The notes under the pieces are model-generated. The model had not been told where the DNA came from, made no database searches, and saw only the letters and a list, made by a program, of their open reading frames with translations. Shown here in pieces: positions 42,893-51,105 of a stretch of DNA of 64,000 nt. Made by a program: the position numbers and the translations under genes. The stretch spans positions 1-64,000 of the forward strand of contig CAZWBJ010000003.1 in the NCBI GenBank assembly GCA_964632175.1, in the 5' to 3' direction. The stretch comes from JAWBSP01 sp964632175 (GTDB taxonomy: Archaea > Hadarchaeota > Hadarchaeia > Hadarchaeales > JAWBSP01). Position 1 is the stretch's first letter. Each line of letters begins with the position of its first letter.

Positions 42893-43471
42893 ATGAGCAT
42901 CCTCATGCTGGTGGTTGGCATTCTCACCCTCATGGCGCCCGGCTTCCTGGCTTCTCTCGCCATTTTTCCCAAACCGGAGGATCTCGACTTCTGGAAGCGG
43001 GTGGGAGTGAGCTTCGGTTTGGGCGTACTGGTGATGATATACCTCGGTTTCGTCTTGGCGGGCAGAGGTCTCCTAGTTCCCAAGCCTTTTTTCGCCGGTC
43101 TCCTCATCTCCTGCGGGATCTTGGGGTTCGTGGCCTTCGTCAGGGAGGGATTCCGGGTGGTTTCGCACTATCTCCGTTACCTGCCTTTCCTCAGGCCTCC
43201 CCCTCCCCCGCCACCTCCACCTCGCCCTTCAGTTATGCCCAAACCACCATCCGCACCACCTTCTCCTGCTTACGTACCCGCGCCGGTTCCCATGGCAAAG
43301 CCACCGCCTCCGCAGTTCAAGTGCCCCCGATGCGGAACGCTCCTCGAGACGAAGGAGGGGCTGGTGGCACATCTCCAGGTTTGCAGAGCTAGGACCTGCC
43401 CCTACTGCGGACACATCAACCCCTTGGATGCCCAAAAGTGTGTTAAGTGCGGTGCTTGGCTGTTCACATGA
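42893..43471 (+). CDS. membrane protein with proline-rich linker and two zinc ribbons
   Basis: 192 residues. Hydrophobic helices lie at about 1-22, 38-56 and 66-84. A very proline-rich linker (residues about 102-142, with a nine-proline run) follows. Next come a C2H2-like ribbon (CPRCGTLL...HLQVC) and a second CxxC ribbon (CPYCGHINPLDAQKCVKC). The N-terminal half looks DUF1616-like. The tail probably reaches into the cytoplasm for nucleic acid or protein binding. Coupled to pth2 by an ATGA overlap. Confidence 0.75.
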   Translation: MSILMLVVGILTLMAPGFLASLAIFPKPEDLDFWKRVGVSFGLGVLVMIYLGFVLAGRGLLVPKPFFAGLLISCGILGFVAFVREGFRVVSHYLRYLPFLRPPPPPPPPPRPSVMPKPPSAPPSPAYVPAPVPMAKPPPPQFKCPRCGTLLETKEGLVAHLQVCRARTCPYCGHINPLDAQKCVKCGAWLFT

Positions 43472-43827
43472 ACTTCGAGTACAAACAGGTGATAGTGGTC
43501 AGGGAGGATCTGCACATGAGCCCGGGCAAGCTTGCGGTCCAGGTGGCTCACGGGGCGGTGACGGCGGCCGAAAAGGTGAGGAGGAAGAAGCCGGAGGTCT
43601 TCAAGGCCTGGTTGAGGGAGGGGCAGAAGAAGGTGGTGGTGAGGGGGAGGAACCTGGAGGAGCTGAAGGAGCTCCAGCGGCAGGCCCGATCTCTGGACTT
43701 GGTGGCCGAGCTCATAACCGATGCCGGCCTGACCGAACTACCTCCCGGAACCGTTACCGTTCTGGGGGTGGGACCGGACCGCAACGAGATTGTCGATAAG
43801 GTGACGGGGCATTTGAAACTGCTTTAA
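43468..43827 (+). CDS. pth2: peptidyl-tRNA hydrolase, archaeal/eukaryal type
   Basis: 119 residues from the ATG overlapping the previous stop. Releases tRNA from stalled peptidyl-tRNA. The signature VVREDLHMSPGKLAVQVAHGAV, LITDAGLTELPPGTVTVLGVGP and the final DKVTGHLKLL are all typical of Pth2. Confidence 0.97.
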   Translation: MNFEYKQVIVVREDLHMSPGKLAVQVAHGAVTAAEKVRRKKPEVFKAWLREGQKKVVVRGRNLEELKELQRQARSLDLVAELITDAGLTELPPGTVTVLGVGPDRNEIVDKVTGHLKLL

Positions 43828-43874
43828 CAGTAGCTATTGAAGCAAAATTCGTTGGTGTCGAGAATCTGAGACCT

Positions 43875-44088
43875 CTACCTTGGACCGCTCGATTTCTTAT
43901 TTAAAACCTTCTCGAGTGGGATGTACTCATCCTTTCTCATTCTCCTCAGTTCGCGAAGGGTCGGTGGCTTGCGCGGCAAGGTCTCCTCCATCAGGCGGGT
44001 AATGACGTCGTCGTAGCTTTCGTGAGGTAAGCGATATCTTTCCAGCCTGAGTTTGGTTTCTGGCTATTGTCGTGGCTCGTTTTATCAT
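43875..44088 (-). pseudogene. frameshifted VapB/RHH-type antitoxin remnant
   Basis: On the minus strand an ATG at 44088 opens MIKRATTI. After one extra base (around 44064) a different frame carries PETKLRLERYRLPHESYDDVITRL and, further on, LRELRRMRKDEYIPLEKVL to a TAG at 43875. The consensus ETK.RLE....ESYDDVI.RL is that of archaeal VapB-like antitoxins. Joined across the 1-nt shift, a 70-residue protein of normal length results. No VapC/PIN toxin lies beside it. It is either a decayed orphan antitoxin or a sequencing indel. The 340-bp gap 43828-44167 holds nothing else I can name. Confidence 0.55.
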
Positions 44089-44140
44089 ATAGTAAAAGTT
44101 TAGCAAACATACATGCTAGGACTTGGGTTCCTCAGGGGTC

Positions 44141-44151
44141 GGTTAATTTAG
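44141..44151 (+). promoter_or_regulatory. putative TATA box upstream of thiL
   Basis: GGTTAATTTAG ends 17 nt before the thiL ATG. The same 11-mer occurs 14 nt before the CPBP protease ATG at 57528. Position fits a TATA box of a leaderless or short-leader transcript. Confidence 0.4.
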
Positions 44152-44167
44152 GGGGACATTTTTACAG

Positions 44168-45166
44168 ATGAAGCTCAGCGAGCTCGGGGAGAGAAAGCTG
44201 GTCGAACTCATAAGGAAGTGGTGGAAGGGGGATGGAAGGCTGGAGGTGGGGGTAGGAGACGACGCGGCCGTCCTTCGGATGGGGGAGGAGCGCCTCGTTC
44301 TGACCACCGATGTCCTTTTCCAGCACTCCCATTTCCCTCCCGGCACCAGCCCCGAGCAAATGGGATGGAAGGCGGCGGTCGTGAACCTCAGCGATCTTGC
44401 GGCCATGGGTGCCGAGCCCTTGGCCCTCCTCTTCTCCCTCGCCCTTCCCTCCGAGACGGATCTGCGGGTTTTCAGGCGGATTATGGAGGGAATGGAGAGG
44501 GCAGCGAGGAAATATGGGGCGGCGTTGGCGGGGGGAGATCTGAGCGAGAATGAGGAAATAGCGATAGCGGGGTTTGCCGTCGGGAGGGGTAGGAGGATTC
44601 TGAGGAGAGGCGGTGCGAAAGTGGGGGACGCGCTAGCGGTGACAGGCAAGCTGGGGAGGGCGGCCGCCGGTCTCTATATCCTCACTCACTCTCTTCCCGT
44701 TCGCTCCTATCGAGAGCTCGTGAGGGCCCTGTTGGAGCCAGAGGCGAGAATAAGGGAAGGCCAGATCCTCGCCGCTGAGGGGGCGACCTCGGCCATAGAT
44801 CTCTCGGATGGTCTGGCCGCGAACCTCTGGCAACTGGCTAGGGAGAGCGGGGTGAGGATGGTTCTGGAGAGGATTCCAACCCATCCGCTCGTGGAGCGGT
44901 TTGCTAGGGAGGGACGTTTGGATGCCACCGAATTTTCCCTCTTCGGGGGAGAGGATTACGAGCTCCTTTTTACCATTCCACCGGATAGGGTGGAGGAGGT
45001 GAGGAAAAAACTCCGGAGAGTCGGGAGAGAACTCAGCGTTATCGGAAGGGTGGAGAGAGGAAGAGGCGTGGCGCGGGAAGTGGGAGGGAGACTCCTCCCC
45101 GTTCCGGACCGAGGTTACGAACATTTCAGGAAACAGCCTCAGTCATCCAGTGGAGGATTAGCTTGA
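44168..45166 (+). CDS. thiL: thiamine-monophosphate kinase
   Basis: 332 residues. Phosphorylates thiamine monophosphate to the diphosphate cofactor. VGVGDDAAVLRMG, TTDVLFQHSHFPPG and VNLSDLAAMGAEPLAL are the metal- and ATP-binding segments of the PurM-like fold. SAIDLSDGLAANLWQLA and LFGGEDYELLFT complete the signature. Confidence 0.95.
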   Translation: MKLSELGERKLVELIRKWWKGDGRLEVGVGDDAAVLRMGEERLVLTTDVLFQHSHFPPGTSPEQMGWKAAVVNLSDLAAMGAEPLALLFSLALPSETDLRVFRRIMEGMERAARKYGAALAGGDLSENEEIAIAGFAVGRGRRILRRGGAKVGDALAVTGKLGRAAAGLYILTHSLPVRSYRELVRALLEPEARIREGQILAAEGATSAIDLSDGLAANLWQLARESGVRMVLERIPTHPLVERFAREGRLDATEFSLFGGEDYELLFTIPPDRVEEVRKKLRRVGRELSVIGRVERGRGVAREVGGRLLPVPDRGYEHFRKQPQSSSGGLA

Positions 45167-45282
45167 AGCTCAAGACCCAGCTCGAGCCCATGTATAGGCA
45201 GGCCGTTGCCGTTGTGGGGAGGTGTAAATCCAGCTACGATTTCTGGCCAGTGCCTCAACTCGTCAGCATCCAGCCGACTTAG
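45163..45282 (+). CDS. possible 39-residue coupled small protein
   Basis: A TTG at 45163 overlaps the thiL stop in the same TTGA way as several real genes here and opens a 39-codon frame ending IQPT at a TAG. No family is recognised. Codon content is less biased than in neighbours, so it may be chance or the head of a lost gene. Confidence 0.22.
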   Translation: MKLKTQLEPMYRQAVAVVGRCKSSYDFWPVPQLVSIQPT

Positions 45283-45354
45283 GCTAAGCCGACCTTCTCC
45301 AGCGATAAAGAGCGCCCGACCGAAGTTATGAACACCTCAGAGTAGGTGAATAGG

Positions 45355-46806
45355 ATGGAGGAGCTTTCTAGGGAGGCAAGGGAGGTTCTCCGGAGGCTGA
45401 GAGAGGCGGGGGGTACCGCCCAGCCCCAGGAGTGGGATATGGACCAATCGGCCGTCATGAGGGGCGCGCTGGCGTTGCAGGAGAGAGGGCTGGTAGAGGT
45501 GAAGGAGGAGAAGAGGTACAGGCTGCTCCTCACGGCGGAGGGGAAGAGGTGTCTGGAGGTGGGTCTGCCCGAGCGCAGGATCCTCAGGGTGGCGGATGGG
45601 GTGACCCCGGAAGAGGCCGGGCGCATGGCAGGACTAAAGAGGGAGGAGGTCCAGGTGGGAGTCGGGTGGCTGCGAAGGAAGAACCTGGTGACTCTGGAAG
45701 GAAAGCTCCTGAGACTCACGGAGAAGGGGAGGAGTTACTTGGGGCAGCCCATGCCGGAGGAGGAGGCCCTGCTGAGGTTGAGGAGCGAGCCGGTGGTGGA
45801 TGAACTCGACGCACTCTCGCGGGAGCTTGGAAGGAGGGGGCTTCTCGAGATCAGGGAGGAGAAAAGGAGGATCCTCTCCCTGACGGAGGAGGGCTGGAAA
45901 GTTAGGCTGGGGCCGGAAGTGGAGGAAGTTTCGGAGCTCACACCCGAGCTGCTCTCCACGGGGCGCTGGAAAACGGTTAGGTTCAAGCGCTACAACGTCC
46001 TGGCTGGTGTTTCCCCCACTTACCCCGCCAAGCTCCATCCCCAGCAGCGCGTGATAGAGGAGGTCAGGGAGATCCTCATAGGGATGGGGTTCAAGGAAAT
46101 CCCGAGCAGAATAGTGGAAACTGAATTCTGGAATTTTGACGCCCTTTTCCAAGCCCAAGACCACCCGGCCCGGGAGATACATGACACCCTATCCCTGAGC
46201 AAACCCTCCCATGGCACCGTCCCCAGCGAACTTGTGGGAAAGGTGGCGAGGGCGCACGAGAGGGGCGTGGCGGGCTCCTGCGGCTGGGGGTACCGCTTCA
46301 ACCCGGAGGTGAGCAGGAGGCTGCTTCTCTGCTCCCAGACCACGGCCGCCACCGTGCACTTCCTCTCTAGTCGCCCCAGTCCCCCGGTGAAGGTTTTCTC
46401 CATCGGGAGGGTTTTCAGGCACGAGAAGATCGACTACAAGCACCTGGCGGAGTTCTACCAGTGCGAGGGCATCGTGATGGAGGAGGGGCTCACCCTCAGG
46501 GACATGTTTGGCTACCTGAAGGAAATCGTCAACAGGCTCGGGTTCGAGAAGGTCAGGTTCCGCCCCTCCTACTTCCCCTACACCGAACCCTCGGCGGAGG
46601 CCCTAGTATACCATGAGGGGAGGGGGGAGTGGATTGAGATTTTGGGGGCCGGCATGTTCAGGCCGGAGCTGCTGATCCCCCTCGGAATAAGGTATCCCGT
46701 GCTCGCTTGGGGAATTGGACTGACGAGGTTGATCATGCTCAAGCTTGGGGTGGAGGACATCCGCATGCTCTTCTCAAACGACCTAGCTTGGTTGAGGGGA
46801 TCCTGA
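45355..46806 (+). CDS. pheS: phenylalanyl-tRNA synthetase alpha subunit
   Basis: Class II catalytic subunit. The start is at ATG 45355, preceded at a suitable distance by AGGTGA; GTG 45346 is three codons upstream in frame. The N-terminal 200 residues are helix-turn-helix-like repeats typical of archaeal PheS. The catalytic core shows HPQQRVIEEVREIL, ARDYHDTL-equivalent HPAREIHDTL, FSIGRVFRHEKIDYKHLAEF and GIGLTRLIML. Overlaps pheT (TGATG). Confidence 0.96.
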   Translation: MEELSREAREVLRRLREAGGTAQPQEWDMDQSAVMRGALALQERGLVEVKEEKRYRLLLTAEGKRCLEVGLPERRILRVADGVTPEEAGRMAGLKREEVQVGVGWLRRKNLVTLEGKLLRLTEKGRSYLGQPMPEEEALLRLRSEPVVDELDALSRELGRRGLLEIREEKRRILSLTEEGWKVRLGPEVEEVSELTPELLSTGRWKTVRFKRYNVLAGVSPTYPAKLHPQQRVIEEVREILIGMGFKEIPSRIVETEFWNFDALFQAQDHPAREIHDTLSLSKPSHGTVPSELVGKVARAHERGVAGSCGWGYRFNPEVSRRLLLCSQTTAATVHFLSSRPSPPVKVFSIGRVFRHEKIDYKHLAEFYQCEGIVMEEGLTLRDMFGYLKEIVNRLGFEKVRFRPSYFPYTEPSAEALVYHEGRGEWIEILGAGMFRPELLIPLGIRYPVLAWGIGLTRLIMLKLGVEDIRMLFSNDLAWLRGS

Positions 46807-48416
46807 TGCCCGTTGTAACCTTCGACCTGCGGGACTTCCGTAGGCTGCTGGGGAGGGAGGTTGGAACCGCCGCCCTTCTTGAGTGTATGGATGCCCTTGG
46901 AATGGAGACGCAAATCGAAGGGGAGGAGATTAGAATCGAGGTTCCGCACAACAGGCCCGACCTCCTCTCGCCCGAGGGTGTGGCAAGGATGCTGAAGGGG
47001 ATGCTGGGAATTCAGACGGGCCTGCCGAGGTACCGGGTGGCGGCTCCAAGGGTGAGGCTGCACGTGGAAAGATCGGTTTCGCTGGTCAGGCCACTGATAG
47101 TGGCGGGCGTGGTGAGGGAGGTTGAGCTGGATGAGATGAGTCTAGTCTCCCTCATGCAGACGCAGGAGAAGCTGCACGAGACCTACTGCAGGCGGAGGAG
47201 GAAGGCCTCCATCGGGGTTTACGATTTGGACACCATTCATCCGCCCATATATTACAGGGCGGTCAGGCCGGAGGAAGTCAGGTTCGTTCCGCTGGGTATG
47301 GAGGAGGAGCTGAACCTCAGGGAGATTCTCGAGAAGCATCCGAAGGGGATGGAGTACAGGCACCTGCTCGAGGGCATGGAGTTCTTCCCGCTGCTCGTGG
47401 ACTCCGAGGGCACAGTTCTATCCATGCCGCCCATCGTGAACAGTGAGGATACCAAGGTGACAGTGAAGACCAAAAATCTCTTCATCGATGTCACGGGGCT
47501 GGACGAGCGGACGGTCACCAACTCCCTCAAGATCCTCATGTGCGCCATGGCCGAGCGAGGTTTTAGGCTGGAGTCGGTAGGGTTGCCGGGGGGCCCCTCC
47601 CCGGACCTCTCCCCCAAGAGGATGAGGATTGACTTGAAGAGGGCGTGCCAGTACATAGGGATCAAGCTGGGAAAGGCTCAGGCGCGGAGGATCTTCCGCC
47701 GGATGAGGTTTGAGCTGTCTGGGGAGACGGTCCTCGTCCCGCCCTACCGGGTCGATGTGATGCACGAGGTCGATCTGATTGAGGAGCTGGCGGTGGGTTA
47801 CGGATACGACAAGCTTGAGCCCGCCCCTCCGCGCGTGGCCACCATCGGCGAGACCCACGAACTTGAGAGGCTCTCCAGAAGGGTGAGGGGGGTGATGATC
47901 GGGCTGGGCTTCACGGAGGTGATGAACTACATCCTCACCAATCCTAGAACCAACTTCGAGCTCATGGGTTTGCAGGGGGAGGCGGTGGAGATTTCCAACC
48001 CCATCTCGCAGGAGTACACCATCCTCCGCACCTGGCTCCTTCCCTCCCTCCTTTCCACCTGCCAGAGGAACAAGCTGTACGAACTCCCCCAGAGGTTCTT
48101 TGAGGTCGGCGACGTGGTGCTGCCGGAGCTCAGAGGGGAGAGTGCCCGAACGATCAGGAAGGTTGCAGCGGTGCAGGTCGGGGGAAACTTTACCCAGATG
48201 AAGGCGGTGGCCGAGAGCCTGCTCAGAGAGCTTTCCCTGAAGGTAGAGCCTAGGGAGGGGGAGCATCCGAGTTTCATGGAGGGGAGGGTCCTGAAGTATT
48301 TCCGGGGCCCGGAGGAGGTGGGGTTGGTGGGGGAGATCCACCCCAGAGTTCTTCTCAACTTCGAGCTCGGGCACCCCGTGGCGGCCTTGGAGTTCGTGCT
48401 CGCCGAACATGCCTGA
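46806..48416 (+). CDS. pheT: phenylalanyl-tRNA synthetase beta subunit
   Basis: 536 residues from the ATG sharing a base with the pheS stop. The archaeal/eukaryal short beta-subunit architecture has a B3/B4 editing-like region (ASIGVYDLDTI, NSEDTKVTVKTKNLFIDVTG), B5, and the B6/B7 class II-like fold (GLGFTEVMNYILTNPR, ISNPISQEYTILRTWLLPSLL). Its last bases overlap the DHPS-like gene by 8 bp. Confidence 0.96.
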   Translation: MPVVTFDLRDFRRLLGREVGTAALLECMDALGMETQIEGEEIRIEVPHNRPDLLSPEGVARMLKGMLGIQTGLPRYRVAAPRVRLHVERSVSLVRPLIVAGVVREVELDEMSLVSLMQTQEKLHETYCRRRRKASIGVYDLDTIHPPIYYRAVRPEEVRFVPLGMEEELNLREILEKHPKGMEYRHLLEGMEFFPLLVDSEGTVLSMPPIVNSEDTKVTVKTKNLFIDVTGLDERTVTNSLKILMCAMAERGFRLESVGLPGGPSPDLSPKRMRIDLKRACQYIGIKLGKAQARRIFRRMRFELSGETVLVPPYRVDVMHEVDLIEELAVGYGYDKLEPAPPRVATIGETHELERLSRRVRGVMIGLGFTEVMNYILTNPRTNFELMGLQGEAVEISNPISQEYTILRTWLLPSLLSTCQRNKLYELPQRFFEVGDVVLPELRGESARTIRKVAAVQVGGNFTQMKAVAESLLRELSLKVEPREGEHPSFMEGRVLKYFRGPEEVGLVGEIHPRVLLNFELGHPVAALEFVLAEHA

Positions 48417-49314
48417 GCTCCGCGCCCGCTTGGGCCCCCTGCAGGTGGGGGACCGCCTGCCCGTGGCGGTTATGGGTGTTTTGAATCTCAGCCCCGAGTC
48501 GTTCTACACCGGCTCGGTGGTGAAGCCTGAGGAGGTCTACGAGAGGGGGGTGAAACTAGTGGAGGAGGGCGCGAACCTGCTGGATGTTGGGGCCATGTCC
48601 ACCAGGCCGGGGGCCACCGTCATCAGTGCCGAGGAGGAGAGGGAGAGGGTGACCCAGGCGTTTGAATCCCTCCGCGGGATAGGGGTTCCCCTATCTGTGG
48701 ACACCCAGAGGGCTAGCGTCGCGGAGGTAGCTCTGCGTAAGGGCGCGGAGGTGGTCAACGACGTGAGCGGGTTCAAGTCCGATCCCGAGATGGCAAAGGT
48801 CGTGGCGGAAAGGGGTGCCTCCGCCATTCTGATGGCTTCTTGGGTAAAGCCAGGAGAGTTCCTCCTAGCTAGGCGGGGCGAAAGCGAGAGGATCTCCACC
48901 CTCGATGGAATAATAGAGGCGCTCCGCTCGAGCCTGGAGCTCTCCCTCAGGGCGGGAGTGAGCGAGGAGAGAATAGTGGTGGATCCCGGAATAGGCTTCA
49001 GTGTCGGACCCCAGACCTCCTCGGGAGGTGAGGTGGTTAAGGGGAACTGGCATGAGAGGGATGTCAGGGTTCTTGCGGGGCTCCGAGGGCTGAGGGTTCT
49101 GGGGAGGCCCATCTGCGTGGGCGTGTCGAGGAAATCCTTCATCGGGAGGATTCTCGGGTTACCGGATCCCGCCGACCGCTTGGCCGGCTCGCTCGGCGCT
49201 TCGGTGATGGCCGTGGTCAATGGAGCTCACGTCCTACGAACGCACGATGTGCGCGAAACGGTCCACGCTGTGAGGGTGGCAGAGGCGATACTTCAGATAT
49301 CCACCACTGCCTGA
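48409..49314 (+). CDS. dihydropteroate synthase-like protein (pterin pathway)
   Basis: 301 residues. MGVLNLSPESFYTGS, DVGAMSTRPGA, VNDVSGFKSDPEMA and GVSRKSFIGRILG follow the DHPS TIM-barrel motifs that bind the pterin. In archaea such proteins probably make the pterin-arylamine bond of methanopterin-type cofactors. The segment ILMASWVKPGEF differs from the bacterial pattern, so the natural arylamine may differ from p-aminobenzoate. Confidence 0.87.
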   Translation: MPELRARLGPLQVGDRLPVAVMGVLNLSPESFYTGSVVKPEEVYERGVKLVEEGANLLDVGAMSTRPGATVISAEEERERVTQAFESLRGIGVPLSVDTQRASVAEVALRKGAEVVNDVSGFKSDPEMAKVVAERGASAILMASWVKPGEFLLARRGESERISTLDGIIEALRSSLELSLRAGVSEERIVVDPGIGFSVGPQTSSGGEVVKGNWHERDVRVLAGLRGLRVLGRPICVGVSRKSFIGRILGLPDPADRLAGSLGASVMAVVNGAHVLRTHDVRETVHAVRVAEAILQISTTA

Positions 49315-49721
49315 ACCCAGGCGTGGCCCTCCTCTTCTTTGATCTCCATCATGTGATAGGTCATGGCCTTGACCGAGGTCCGGCTTGGATGGCGGCTCGG
49401 GTCAAACTTCTCCCCCCAGACCTTCGCCTCTAATTTAAATCTTCCTCCCTCCTCCTTGATTCTGACCTCAAATTTGTTCAGCACCACCCCGAGGCTGTCG
49501 TGCAGGTACAGCAGCTTGTCGATCCAGTCGTAAAGGAGAGCATGCTTGTCCTCGGCCTCCAAGGTTATGGAGAACTCCTCGCGGGCCACAATCTTGTTGA
49601 GGTCGGTCATTATCTCGAAGAGAGCTGCCCCGGCGTTTTGGAAGGCCTCGGCGAGAGTTCTGCCGTGCGCCCTAAAACCGACATCTGAGGGGTGCTCAAT
49701 CCACTCAAATTTTTTCTCCAT
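49293..49721 (-). CDS. archease
   Basis: 142 residues from the ATG giving MEKKFEWIEHPSDVGFRAHG, the standard start. It activates the RtcB RNA ligase and tRNA modification. HALLYDWIDKLLYLHDS, KAMTYHMM and the final AWVQAVVDI are conserved. A longer frame upstream runs into tRNA-Ser. Convergent overlap of 22 bp with the DHPS-like gene. Confidence 0.95.
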   Translation of the reverse strand: MEKKFEWIEHPSDVGFRAHGRTLAEAFQNAGAALFEIMTDLNKIVAREEFSITLEAEDKHALLYDWIDKLLYLHDSLGVVLNKFEVRIKEEGGRFKLEAKVWGEKFDPSRHPSRTSVKAMTYHMMEIKEEEGHAWVQAVVDI

Positions 49722-49753
49722 CACCCACTCCGCTATGTTTTGATAAACTGGAG

Positions 49754-49838
49754 CGCCGGGGAGGGGATTTGAACCCCTGAGGCGCAAAGCGCCAACAGGT
49801 TAGCAACCTGTCGCCCTACCTGGCTAGGCTACCCCGGC
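49754..49838 (-). tRNA. tRNA-Ser (GCT)
   Basis: Class II tRNA on the minus strand: acceptor GCCGGGG/CCCCGGC with discriminator G, anticodon stem ACAGG/CCTGT around TTGCTAA (anticodon GCT), a long variable arm with stem GGCGC/GCGCC, and T-stem AGGGG/CCCCT. It lies directly upstream of the archease gene on the same strand. Confidence 0.96.
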
Positions 49839-49894
49839 ATCAAAAAGTCGGGCGGATGCACAATAATCCTTTAAGAAAGGAGGAAGTATAGGTT

Positions 49895-50758
49895 GTGCTT
49901 CCCGAAAATCCAGCCGAGCGCGTGACCATCCTCTCCATTATAGTCACCACTGGCTGGGGGCTGCTGGAGGTTTTGGGATGGGCGGTCTTCGGGAGCGTGG
50001 CTTTTCTTGCGGCGGGCGTGGATGCGCTCTTCGACACGGTCACCTCCGTGGGGGTTATCGCTGGTCTAAGGGTCTCCAAACGCAGGGCGGACAGGGGGCA
50101 TCCTTACGGCCACCATCAGGCGGAGACGCTGGTTTCGATGGCGCTCGGTGCGGTGCTCCTACTGGTGGGTCTCAGGGTGATGTATTTGGCTTGGGGGAGG
50201 CTGGGGGACACGGGATTCGCCCCATCTCTCGGGGCGTTTTTGTTGTCCTCCCTCAGCCTCCCCGTTTTCGGCATGCTGGCGTGGAAGAAGATACGGACGG
50301 GTAAGAGAACGGGCAACATCTCCGTGGTGGCGGATGGCTATCACACCCTCTCCGATTTCCTTTCCGTCACGGCCGTTCTAGGCGCCTTCTGCTTCGCCAG
50401 AATGGGGTATCCCCAAGCTGATCCCTTGGTCGCCCTAGGAATCTCCGTCCTCATCCTCTGGTACGGGGGAAATCTCCTGAGGAGAACCGGTGGCGTGCTG
50501 ATGGAAGCCAGCCCGGGGAAGGTCATCGTGGGCGAAATCAGGAGGATTTCTAGGGAGGTCCCGGGTGTTGTGGACTGTCACGGGTGCCGCGCGAGAAGGG
50601 TGGGGTCAAAAATTTTTGCGGATTTACACGTTCTCGTGGATCCGGACACAAGCGTCAGGGATGGTCATGAGATAGCCAACCAGATTGAGCGCCGGCTCAA
50701 AAGAAAGATTAAAGGGTTGGAATCCGTGGTCGTACACCTAGAGCCGTGCAGAAAATGA
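49895..50758 (+). CDS. cation diffusion facilitator family transporter
   Basis: 287 residues from a GTG. Antiporter of divalent metals such as Zn, Mn or Fe. Six membrane helices can be drawn between residues 10 and 205. Metal-site residues are in AAGVDALFDTVTS and VVADGYHTLSDFLS. The cytoplasmic C-terminal domain (about 206-287) has the HLEP end. The stop is 2 bp from the 3' end of the convergent SRP RNA. Confidence 0.93.
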   Translation: MLPENPAERVTILSIIVTTGWGLLEVLGWAVFGSVAFLAAGVDALFDTVTSVGVIAGLRVSKRRADRGHPYGHHQAETLVSMALGAVLLLVGLRVMYLAWGRLGDTGFAPSLGAFLLSSLSLPVFGMLAWKKIRTGKRTGNISVVADGYHTLSDFLSVTAVLGAFCFARMGYPQADPLVALGISVLILWYGGNLLRRTGGVLMEASPGKVIVGEIRRISREVPGVVDCHGCRARRVGSKIFADLHVLVDPDTSVRDGHEIANQIERRLKRKIKGLESVVVHLEPCRK

Positions 50759-50760
50759 GC

Positions 50761-51069
50761 GGGTGGGCTCCCAGATTCGAATGCCTTCAACCCGCCTCGG
50801 GAAACGGCCACCCCTCAGCTCCGTGAACCCACAAGCGCCGGGCGTCCCGCCTACGGTTGCTCCCTTCCGGGCCTGGCCGGGTTCGGCGAGCAAAGACGGT
50901 TTACCCAAACCCTCCGGCTTGGGCCCCGCCACCGCCGACCCTGTGGGGCGGAACCTCCACGGGAGAATCCGTCCCCCTCCGCGGGCATCCGGCACCTCCT
51001 CTGGGCTTCGGTCCGCCGTAACCCCATTTGCGGGAAAGGGGAGGGGTAGCCCCCACACCTAGCCCACCC
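50761..51069 (-). ncRNA. signal recognition particle 7S RNA
   Basis: About 309 nt on the minus strand. The ends pair perfectly (5' GGGTGGGCT with 3' AGCCCACCC), forming helix 1. The SRP54-binding helix 8 is plain: GGCCAGGCCCGGAAGGGAGC with its GGAAG tetraloop region, followed by CAACCGTAGGCGGGAC. The Alu-domain side carries conserved GC-rich loops. Its partner receptor ftsY lies 8 kb away. Confidence 0.93.
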
Positions 51070-51105
51070 AATAAACTATTCCTACAATGTGGAAAAAGAT
51101 ACCGT

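Noticed and set aside
47418..48410. 330-codon minus-strand frame
   Set aside because: Antisense shadow of pheT, His/Pro/Leu-rich without motifs.
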